Of a stretch of 12,013 nucleotides of DNA, positions 1-5,261 are shown piece by piece (position 1 is the first letter of the stretch; every line of letters starts with the position of its first letter). The stretch comes from JBBRZF01 sp038236965 (GTDB taxonomy: Bacteria; Acidobacteriota; Terriglobia; Terriglobales; Acidobacteriaceae). The stretch is from assembly GCA_038236965.1 (NCBI GenBank), contig JBBRZF010000109.1, forward strand, positions 1 to 12,013, read 5' to 3'. The position numbers and the translations under genes were made by a program. The notes under the pieces were generated by a model, which made no database searches, had not been told where the DNA came from, and was given only the letters and a program-made list of their open reading frames with translations.

Positions 1-644
1 TCACCAAGGCCGGCTACAAGCCCGGCGAGCAGATCGCCATCGCGCTCGACCCCGCGGCTTCTGAGCTTTACAACCATGGCGAAGGCAAAGGCTACATGTT
101 CTGGAAGTCCGACAAGAACGTGAAGTCCAGCGAAGAGATGGTGCGCTTCTGGGCCGATTGGGCGCGCCAATATCCCATCGTCTCCATCGAAGACGGGCTT
201 GCGGAAGATGACTGGGACGGATGGAAGTTGATGACCGACGAGATGGGTTCGAAGATTCAGCTCGTCGGCGACGACCTGTTCGTTACCAACACCGAGCGCC
301 TGAAGCGCGGCATCGAAAGCGGCGTCGCCAATTCCATCCTTATTAAGGTCAACCAGATCGGCACAGTCACCGAGACGCTCGAAGCCATCGACCTCGCGCG
401 ACGCAACGGATACACCTCCGTCATCTCGCATCGCTCCGGCGAAAGCGAAGACACGTTCATTGCCGACCTCGCCGTCGGCACCGCCGCCGGACAGATCAAG
501 ACCGGCTCCGCCTCGCGCACCGACCGCATCGCCAAATACAACCAGTTGCTCCGCATCGAAGAAGAACTAGGCATGGCCGCCAACTTCCTCGGCCTCAACG
601 CCGTGAATTATCACGGAGACCTGGCGACCAAAGCCGGAGCGTAA
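1..644 (+). CDS. eno: Enolase (phosphopyruvate hydratase), C-terminal part, 5'-truncated by the window edge
   Basis: Cytoplasmic glycolytic enzyme that interconverts 2-phosphoglycerate and phosphoenolpyruvate. The first complete codon is at position 3 and the frame is open to TAA at 642-644, giving about 213 residues, roughly the C-terminal half of a ~430-residue enolase. Visible catalytic-barrel motifs in order: SIEDG (metal-ligand Glu), GDDLF (metal-ligand Asp), the enolase signature ILIKVNQIGTVTE with the catalytic Lys, SHRSGE (substrate-binding His-Arg-Ser), and GQIKTG (second active-site Lys). All key residues are intact, so nothing suggests a pseudogene. The N-terminal domain lies outside the window. 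The gene is followed by a 140-bp gap and gpmI, the preceding enzyme of glycolysis, on the same strand. The two may be transcribed together, although an inverted-repeat element lies between them. Confidence 0.98.
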   Translation, partial: TKAGYKPGEQIAIALDPAASELYNHGEGKGYMFWKSDKNVKSSEEMVRFWADWARQYPIVSIEDGLAEDDWDGWKLMTDEMGSKIQLVGDDLFVTNTERLKRGIESGVANSILIKVNQIGTVTETLEAIDLARRNGYTSVISHRSGESEDTFIADLAVGTAAGQIKTGSASRTDRIAKYNQLLRIEEELGMAANFLGLNAVNYHGDLATKAGA

Positions 645-650
645 AGATTC

Positions 651-736
651 ACCACAAAGGACACAAAGAAACACGAAGGGGCACGAAGGCTGGGAACCAG
701 AAACAGGGAAACAAATCCCTTCGTGCCCTTTGTGGT
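651..736. repeat. Intergenic inverted-repeat element between eno and gpmI
   Basis: Two nested complementary arms are visible. Bases 651-660 (accacaaagg) pair with 727-736 (cctttgtggt), and 679-689 (gggcacgaagg) pair perfectly over 11 bp with 718-728. The left arm also contains the related words acaaag, aacacgaagg and gcacgaagg in loose tandem. The pattern resembles the dispersed 'caccacaaaggacacaaagaaacacgaagg' family that I recall from intergenic DNA of several phyla; that family link is from memory and unverified. RNA read through it could fold into a long hairpin, so it might act as a weak terminator for eno or protect its 3' end. No T-tract follows directly. Confidence 0.7.
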
Positions 737-784
737 TCAAGGTTTTGCTTTGCTGTTGCTTTTGGTTTTGATTGAAAGGTGTTC

Positions 785-2395
785 ATGCCTCGTCCGAAGC
801 CTCTGATCCTGATCATCCTCGATGGCTGGGGATACGCTCCACCGTCGCCGGCGAACGCCATTTCGCTGGCGCGCAAGCCTACCTATGACAAGCTGCTCAG
901 CGCGTTTCCCAACACGCTGGTGCACACCAGCGGACGCTTCGTCGGACTTCCCACGGGGCAGATGGGAAACAGCGAAGTGGGGCATCTGAACATCGGCGCC
1001 GGGCGCATCGTTTATATGGACATCACCAAGATCGATCTCATGATCGAGAACGGCGAGCTGTTCACGAATCCGCTGCTCCTCCGCGCCATGGAAGCCGCGA
1101 AGCTCAACGGACGCAGCCTGCATTTCTGCGGACTCCTCAGCGATGGCGGCGTGCACTCGCACCAGAATCATCTTTACGCCATGTTGAAGATGGCCAAGCA
1201 GAATGGCGTTGAGCGCGCCTACGTCCACGCCTTCATGGACGGACGCGACACGTTGCCCATGAGCGGCGCCGGATACATCGAACAGCTTCAGCAGAAATCG
1301 CGCGAACTGGGCGGACTCGGCCAGATTGCCAGCGTCAGCGGTCGCTACTACGCCATGGATCGCGACAAGAAGTGGGAGCGCGAAAAGCTTGCGTCGGACG
1401 CGATGATCCACGGCAAGTCGCTCGCCACCTTTGCCGACGCGGTGCAGGGAATGAAGGAATCGTACAACCGCAACGTGACGGATGAGTTCATCATCCCCTT
1501 CGTTTGCGTGGACGAAAAAGATCAGCCGGTTGCCACCATTCGCGATGGAGATGTGGTCATCAATTTCAATTACCGTGCCGACCGCGCTCGCCAGATCACG
1601 CGCGTGCTCGCCCGTGAGAGCGGACTCAACGCCACCGGCGGCCGCGACCTTCCCGACGCCGAAACCCTCGATGCGGTCATCCCGCGCGGCGAAATTCCCA
1701 AGGACCTCACCTACATCTGCATGACGCAGTACGACCAGAAATTTGCGCTGGCTTACGTTGTGCCCACCGAATCGCTCGGCAACATTCTGGCGAACGTGAT
1801 GAGCCACGAAGGAATGCGCAACCTGCGCGTCGCCGAAACCGAGAAGTACGCGCACGTAACCTACTTCTTCAACGGAGGCGTGGAGCAGCCGTTTCCGGGC
1901 GAAGACCGCGTCCTCGTGCAATCACCGAAGGTCGCAACCTACGACCTGAAGCCGGAGATGAGCGCCGCGCAAGTCGCCGACGCCGTCATCAAAGCCACCG
2001 AAGACGGCACCTTCGACATGATGGTCGTCAACTTCGCCAACGCCGACATGGTGGGCCACAGCGGACGCATCGAGCCCACCATCACCGCCGTCGAAACCGT
2101 GGACTCCTGCCTCGGTCGAATCTACCAGGCGGTCACGCGACGCGGCGGCGCCATGATCATCACGGCTGACCACGGCAATGCCGAGCAGATGATTGATCCC
2201 GCCACCGGCGGCCCGCAAACCGCGCACACAACCAATCCCGTGCCGCTCATCCTGGTCAGCGAAGACGCGAAGAATTTCCACCTCCGTACCGACGGCGCGC
2301 TACAAGACATCTCCCCCACCATCCTCGGCATACTAGGCGTCCCGCAGCCAAAGGAGATGGGAGGGAAGGATCTGAGGGTGGGGAAGAACGAATAG
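785..2395 (+). CDS. gpmI: 2,3-bisphosphoglycerate-independent phosphoglycerate mutase
   Basis: Interconverts 3- and 2-phosphoglycerate through a phosphoserine intermediate; a cytoplasmic, Mn-dependent member of the alkaline-phosphatase superfamily. The product has 536 residues, slightly above the usual ~510-515. Catalytic landmarks are all present: metal-ligand Asp13 in ILDGWG, nucleophile Ser63 in MGNSEVGH, Asp421 and His425 in NADMVGHSG, Asp462-His463 in TADHGNAE, and His481 in TAHTTNPVP. These match the seven-ligand pattern of the family. I chose the ATG at 785 because gaaagg (774-779) sits 5 nt upstream as a ribosome binding site. A GTG at 779 in the same frame would overlap that site and add only two residues. 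Stop is TAG at 2393-2395. It follows eno on the same strand, and their products act at consecutive glycolytic steps. Confidence 0.97.
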   Translation: MPRPKPLILIILDGWGYAPPSPANAISLARKPTYDKLLSAFPNTLVHTSGRFVGLPTGQMGNSEVGHLNIGAGRIVYMDITKIDLMIENGELFTNPLLLRAMEAAKLNGRSLHFCGLLSDGGVHSHQNHLYAMLKMAKQNGVERAYVHAFMDGRDTLPMSGAGYIEQLQQKSRELGGLGQIASVSGRYYAMDRDKKWEREKLASDAMIHGKSLATFADAVQGMKESYNRNVTDEFIIPFVCVDEKDQPVATIRDGDVVINFNYRADRARQITRVLARESGLNATGGRDLPDAETLDAVIPRGEIPKDLTYICMTQYDQKFALAYVVPTESLGNILANVMSHEGMRNLRVAETEKYAHVTYFFNGGVEQPFPGEDRVLVQSPKVATYDLKPEMSAAQVADAVIKATEDGTFDMMVVNFANADMVGHSGRIEPTITAVETVDSCLGRIYQAVTRRGGAMIITADHGNAEQMIDPATGGPQTAHTTNPVPLILVSEDAKNFHLRTDGALQDISPTILGILGVPQPKEMGGKDLRVGKNE

Positions 2396-2399
2396 AACT

Positions 2400-2431
2400 A
2401 TTGAGTCATTGAGTCATTGAGCTATTGAGTC
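2400..2431. repeat. Tandem 8-bp repeat, four copies of attgagtc
   Basis: Four head-to-tail units of attgagtc lie at 2400-2407, 2408-2415, 2416-2423 (variant attgagct) and 2424-2431, beginning 5 bp after the gpmI stop codon. The period is exactly 8 with one two-base variation. Units three and four form part of the left arm of the larger inverted repeat. An 8-bp period is not a multiple of three and the tract is non-coding. Slippage during replication could change the copy number. Confidence 0.85.
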
Positions 2432-2541
2432 ATTTACACTACTCCTGAATCGTCATCTCGACCGAAGCGAAGCGAAGCGGAGAGACCCTTTGTTTCCCCT
2501 CGGCCTAGCTCACTCTCTCAATGACTCAACAGCTAAATGAC
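2413..2541. repeat. MITE/REP-like inverted-repeat element with a nested GC-rich core
   Basis: A 24-bp left arm (2413-2436) is complementary at 21 of 24 positions to the right arm (2518-2541). Between them lie 81 bp containing a second motif, cgtcatctcgaccgaagcga (2451-2470), followed by two further gaagcg-type units and ggagagaccc (2479-2488). That core resembles a repeat scattered through acidobacterial intergenic DNA; this is recollection, not a search result. The element has no ORF of its own and no clear flanking target duplication. Its right arm ends 26 bp before the ggagg ribosome binding site of the downstream FKBP gene, so the folded RNA could affect that gene's 5' leader. Confidence 0.75.
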
Positions 2542-2575
2542 GGCATCTAACTCTGCACCATCAACTGGAGGTAAT

Positions 2576-3001
2576 GTGAAAATTCTTCTGCTACTCCTGT
2601 TCGTCTCCGCCTTCGCTTTCGCGCAGGAAAAAAACGATAAGCCCAACAAGGTGGAAGGCAAAGCTCAAACTACCAAGTCTGGTGTCGAATACTGGGACAT
2701 CAAGCAGGGAACTGGTGCCGTCGCAACCAAGGGACAGACCGTCAAGGTTCACTACACGGGATGGCTCGAGAACGGCAATAAGTTCGACAGCTCCGTCGAT
2801 CGCGGCGAGCCCTTCAGCTTCAGGCTCGGTGCGGGCGAAGTTATCAAAGGTTGGGACGAAGGCGTTGCCGGCATGATGGTCGGCGGCAAGCGTCAGCTAA
2901 AGATTCCTTCCAGCGCTGGATACGGAGCAAGCGGCGCTGGCGGCGTAATCCCTCCCAACGCCACGCTTATCTTCGACGTCGAATTGCTCGGTACGAAGTA
3001 G
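2576..3001 (+). CDS. Exported FKBP-type peptidyl-prolyl cis-trans isomerase
   Basis: Catalyses cis-trans isomerisation of Xaa-Pro bonds and probably assists folding of proteins outside the cytoplasm. The GTG at 2576 is chosen because ggagg lies at 2567-2571 and because the protein then opens with a typical signal peptide: Lys2, a run of Leu at 4-8, and a likely cleavage site after AFA at residues 14-16. An ATG 39 bp upstream would start inside the repeat arm. The single FKBP domain covers about residues 45-139. Pocket residues matching FKBP12 are visible: Tyr60 (HYTG), Phe70-Asp71 (FDSS), Phe80/Phe82, Val89-Ile90 and Trp93 (EVIKGWDEG), Tyr116 (YG) and Phe133 (FDVELL). The mature part, about 125 residues, is a minimal enzyme without a dimerisation extension. 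A Lys-rich linker (residues 17-35) joins the signal to the domain. No lipobox Cys is present, so it is probably soluble in the periplasm. Confidence 0.95.
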   Translation: MKILLLLLFVSAFAFAQEKNDKPNKVEGKAQTTKSGVEYWDIKQGTGAVATKGQTVKVHYTGWLENGNKFDSSVDRGEPFSFRLGAGEVIKGWDEGVAGMMVGGKRQLKIPSSAGYGASGAGGVIPPNATLIFDVELLGTK

Positions 3002-3024
3002 CGTTTTAGAAAATGAATTTGCCA

Positions 3025-3057
3025 CAAGTGCAGGCCTGGCAGCCTGCACTTGGTTTT
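3025..3057 (+). terminator. Hairpin terminator candidate after the FKBP gene
   Basis: Perfect 11-bp stem, caagtgcaggc (3025-3035) with gcctgcacttg (3042-3052), and a 6-nt loop ctggca. It is followed by gtttt (3053-3057). The T-run is short, but the stem is strong and starts 24 nt after the stop codon. The sequence is also nearly palindromic DNA, so it may be part of a dispersed repeat that serves as a terminator. Confidence 0.65.
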
Positions 3058-3066
3058 GGTGGAAGC

Positions 3067-3084
3067 GCCCGGCTTTAGCCCGGC
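3067..3084. repeat. Short direct repeat gcccggc in the gap after the FKBP gene
   Basis: Two copies of gcccggc (3067-3073 and 3078-3084) are separated by ttta. They lie just beyond the terminator hairpin. Together with it they look like a small dispersed GC-rich intergenic element of the kind common in acidobacterial genomes (inference). The rest of the gap to the tRNA (3085-3297) contains no convincing gene. It holds a 7-bp hairpin cagaaac/gtttctg near 3177-3194 and a 9-bp hairpin (two G-T pairs) at 3244-3252/3269-3277, neither followed by a T-tract. Confidence 0.4.
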
Positions 3085-3257
3085 GATTAATCACCTAACC
3101 TTCCGGTGCAAGAGACAGAAAGCCCCAACCGAGCAGCTTTCTTCATCGAAATGCACCAAAACACGTCCCCATCACGCAGAAACGACTGTTTCTGTGCAGC
3201 CGTAAAGTGCGCTTCTTCCGATAAAACGAAGAGGCAAACGACGCCGGGTGCGGTCCC

Positions 3258-3286
3258 TTGGAAGCGCTTGCGCCCGGTGGTAGACT
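3258..3286 (+). promoter_or_regulatory. Sigma70-type promoter candidate for tRNA-Gly
   Basis: A -35-like ttggaa (3258-3263, 4 of 6 consensus) and a -10-like tagact (3281-3286, 4 of 6) are separated by exactly 17 bp. This predicts a start near 3293, about 5 nt before the mature tRNA 5' end. The geometry is right for a tRNA promoter but both hexamers are only moderate matches. Confidence 0.4.
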
Positions 3287-3297
3287 ACCTTTGCTGA

Positions 3298-3372
3298 GCG
3301 GGAGTAGTTCAGCGGTAGAACGCGAGCTTCCCAAGCTCGATGTCGCGGGTTCGATCCCCGTCTCCCGCTCCA
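3298..3372 (+). tRNA. tRNA-Gly, anticodon CCC, with encoded CCA
   Basis: A complete 75-nt cloverleaf can be folded by hand. Acceptor gcgggag (3298-3304) pairs with ctcccgc (3362-3368), with discriminator T3369 and CCA at 3370-3372. The D arm is gttc/gaac (3307-3310 and 3318-3321). The anticodon arm is cgagc (3323-3327), loop ttcccaa, then gctcg (3335-3339), which puts anticodon CCC at 3330-3332. The variable loop has 5 nt. The T arm is gcggg, loop ttcgatc, then cccgt. The tRNA reads GGG glycine codons. No terminator follows. A coding gene starts 20 nt after the CCA, so the two may share a transcript. Confidence 0.97.
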
Positions 3373-3392
3373 TTTTCTTTTTGCGACCCGCC

Positions 3393-3851
3393 ATGATCAT
3401 CGGCATCATCTCAGACACTCACGGCCTGTTGCGCCCGGAAGCCATGGAGGCCCTTGCTGGAAGCGATCTAATCCTGCACGCGGGAGATATCGGCGCACCC
3501 TTCATCATTCCAGCCCTTCGCGAGATAGCCCCGGTGGTCGCCATACGCGGCAATGTTGACGAACACGAAATCTGGGCGCAGGAATTTCCAGCCACGAATG
3601 TTGCAGAGGCTGAAGGATTTTCTTTCTACCTGCTGCACAACCGCAAACAGCTCAACCTCAACCCCCGCGTATCCGGATTTTCCGCCGTCATCAGCGGACA
3701 CTCCCACCAGCCCGTCACCGAGATAAACGACGGGGTGTTGTACTTCAATCCCGGCAGCGCTGGCCCCAGACGATTTCACCTACCCATCTCGCTGGGCAGA
3801 ATCACAATTTCCAAAGGGAGGCTGGTTCCCGAAATCATTCCTATCGGCTAG
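3393..3851 (+). CDS. YfcE/MJ0936-family metallophosphoesterase
   Basis: Small cytoplasmic calcineurin-type phosphodiesterase with a di-metal centre. Family members hydrolyse model phosphodiesters and sometimes cyclic nucleotides; the physiological substrate is unknown. The 152-residue product shows the full motif series: SDTHG (Asp8, His10), HAGDIG (Asp32), RGNVD (Asn54, Asp56), a LLHN motif with His82, GHSHQP (His103, His105), then NPGS (119-122). LLHN replaces the more usual LxHG. It is slightly shorter than the typical 155-185 residues but the fold looks complete. I start it at the ATG at 3393, which opens MIIGIISDTHG as in the family. The frame also stays open upstream through the tRNA gene, but that part is not coding. 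No Shine-Dalgarno sequence precedes the ATG. Being 20 nt downstream of the tRNA CCA, its mRNA may be released by tRNA 3' processing. Confidence 0.93.
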   Translation: MIIGIISDTHGLLRPEAMEALAGSDLILHAGDIGAPFIIPALREIAPVVAIRGNVDEHEIWAQEFPATNVAEAEGFSFYLLHNRKQLNLNPRVSGFSAVISGHSHQPVTEINDGVLYFNPGSAGPRRFHLPISLGRITISKGRLVPEIIPIG

Positions 3852-4043
3852 CTTGTCAGGCTGGAATCATTCCCGAAACCTCGTCATTAACATAATATCC
3901 GTTATCGGACGTTGCAAATAAAGGTCGCGTGAAAGGCTGCGGCAACGCTGGACGCAGATTGCGGAGTTGCAACTACTGCGCGAGCAAATAACTTCTTCCC
4001 AAGCGATTCCCCTTTTCGTTCCTGCTTGAGCGCGTCTTGACGC

Positions 4044-4463
4044 GTGAGCCCTCATCCTTTACCTTCTGCTCACGTGCCCTCCCACTTCACAGGACTGAGC
4101 CTCTCCGAGCCAACAGGCGGCGGCTTGGTCCCGGTACGCCCCAAAACGAGCCGAATGGCTCTTACCAGCTTGGCCTTGGGGGTGATTTCCGTCTTTGCGC
4201 CAGCGGCGATCGTCGGAATCGTCCTGGGGGACATTTGTCGCAAATCAGGATTGCCAGGAGTGACTGCGACTCGTACGGGCTATACGCTACAGCTACAGGG
4301 CTGCGACGCTGACTCGCACGGCCTCGTTCCGACCTACCAAGTGCTGGTGCTTCCGCCAACTACTGGTGGACGCGCATTCTGTATCGACCAGAGAGGCCTG
4401 GTCCGGGTACAAGGCTCCAACGCCGCCGACGAATGCTTTGTGTCGGAATTTCCGGTAATATAA
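4044..4463 (+). CDS. Small DUF4190-like / prepilin-tail hybrid ORF, probable deletion remnant
   Basis: The frame is 139 codons from a GTG at 4044; an in-frame ATG at 4155 is the alternative start and would give 102 residues. Neither has a convincing ribosome binding site. Residues ~35-67 (from RPKTSRMALTSLALGVIS on) match the first hydrophobic segment of DUF4190-type membrane proteins, including the G-D-I-C-R-K-S stretch where GHIA-type sequence is usual. The second half resembles the end of acidobacterial prepilin-like proteins: TGYTLQLQGC, a YQVLVLPP strand, then GRAFCIDQRGLVRVQGS. In the architecture I remember, a second hydrophobic segment and a long pilin helix lie between these parts; here they are missing and the junction is in frame. 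No type IV N-methylation motif remains. Function is unlikely. It could be a short secreted or membrane protein in its own right, but I favour an internally deleted pseudogene. The 192-bp gap before it shows no clear promoter; a 14-bp near-palindrome (cgcgtc-tt-gacgcg, 4031-4044) touches the GTG. Confidence 0.45.
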   Translation: MSPHPLPSAHVPSHFTGLSLSEPTGGGLVPVRPKTSRMALTSLALGVISVFAPAAIVGIVLGDICRKSGLPGVTATRTGYTLQLQGCDADSHGLVPTYQVLVLPPTTGGRAFCIDQRGLVRVQGSNAADECFVSEFPVI

Positions 4464-4559
4464 CTAGCCTTTTTACAATCACTTACGTTGCTAAATATGA
4501 GATGATACTTCAGGAGCAACTCGCCGTTAATTCCCTGCTTGGCGTTAACTTTGGGGAAG

Positions 4560-5057
4560 CTAGATGAAGCGGCGATTGGGCTTTTTGCGGCAGTCGTCGC
4601 AGATGCCGTAGACCTGAAAGGTATGGCGAGTAGTAGTGTAGTGGTGCTTGCGCCCGATCTCCTGCTCGATCTTTTCAATCTCCGGGGAGAAGAATTCGAC
4701 CGAACCGCTGCACTCCGTGCAGACCATGTGGTGATGATTGCGTCGATTGTACTGGTGTTCGTAGCGGGCTACGCCGTCCTGAAACGCAACCTCGCTGGCC
4801 AGCCCACATTCGGTAAAGAGTTTGAGGGTGCGATAGACGGTGGTAAAGCCTATTTTGGCATCCTTCTTCTTGACCAGACGGTGGAGTTCATCGGTGGAGA
4901 GATGGTCGCGTGTTTCGAGAAATGTGCGGAGGATGGTGTCGCGCTGCTCGGTATGCTTCAGTCCCACGCGCTTGAGGTGGGAATGGAATATCTCTTCGGC
5001 TTGGCGCACCATTTCGCGCGAGATGGAAGAGTGGTCGTCAACACGTTTCTGCAGCAT
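4560..5057 (-). CDS. Fur-family metal-dependent transcriptional regulator
   Basis: DNA-binding repressor of the Fur/Zur/PerR family, usually controlling metal uptake or oxidative-stress genes. From the ATG at 5057 it has 165 residues, close to family size. A GTG at 5099 would add 14 residues (with Cys3 and Cys6) but neither start has a strong ribosome binding site. Winged-helix part at about residues 15-100: GLKHTEQRDTIL, then the recognition region FTTVYRTLKLF (71-81). C-terminal dimerisation and metal part: HHHMVC at 108-113. Structural zinc pairs Cys113/Cys116 and Cys153/Cys156 are intact. Aligning by eye to E. coli Fur, His52, Glu100, His108 and His110 take the roles of His33, Glu81, His88 and His90, and Glu128 that of Glu108. 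Glu at both positions where PerR has Asp argues against a peroxide sensor; Fur and Zur cannot be separated by sequence alone. It is divergent from the acylase gene. No palindromic Fur box could be identified in the ~200 bp between them. Confidence 0.92.
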   Translation of the reverse strand: MLQKRVDDHSSISREMVRQAEEIFHSHLKRVGLKHTEQRDTILRTFLETRDHLSTDELHRLVKKKDAKIGFTTVYRTLKLFTECGLASEVAFQDGVARYEHQYNRRNHHHMVCTECSGSVEFFSPEIEKIEQEIGRKHHYTTTRHTFQVYGICDDCRKKPNRRFI

Positions 5058-5244
5058 GGGCGATTTTCCGAGTGAACTCTTGCAAGCATAACATGGCACC
5101 CGACAATGCCGAGCCGCTCATCCTGCTGCAATACATGGCGTTACCGCGAAAGTTTCTGTAGGTTGCCACAATCGTGCGGCGTTTTCGGTTGCGAGAGAGA
5201 AGGCGAAAACGTCAGCAACTCCGCTTATTCACAGGCGTTTCGCT

Positions 5245-5250
5245 TACAAT
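5245..5250 (+). promoter_or_regulatory. -10 element candidate for the acylase gene, implying a nearly leaderless mRNA
   Basis: TACAAT matches the -10 consensus at 5 of 6 positions. Transcription would start near 5257, only about 5 nt before the ATG at 5262. No good -35 is seen at 15-18 bp upstream (cgctta or gcttat). The absence of a Shine-Dalgarno sequence before the ATG fits a leaderless or very short 5' end. Confidence 0.35.
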
Positions 5251-5261
5251 CGAAGCTCCTC

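Noticed and set aside
737..1921. 394-codon open frame on the minus strand opposite gpmI
   Set aside because: It is antisense to a gene with complete catalytic motifs; the translation is His/Arg/Ala-rich with no family resemblance, a usual artefact of G+C-rich DNA.
2400..2431. CRISPR array
   Set aside because: Units are 8 bp and head-to-tail without spacers, so this is a simple tandem repeat; no cas gene is present.
3258..3392. N-terminal extension of the phosphodiesterase through the tRNA gene
   Set aside because: The extension translates the tRNA-Gly sequence; the family start MIIGIISDTHG begins at 3393.
3865..3873. Direct repeat aatcattcc (also at 3833-3841), considered as an attachment site
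   Set aside because: Nine bases at 32-bp spacing with no integrase or tRNA overlap is within chance for this window.
4539..5075. 178-codon plus-strand frame opposite the Fur-family gene
   Set aside because: The minus strand has the winged-helix and four-Cys zinc motifs; the plus-strand product is unrelated to any known protein.
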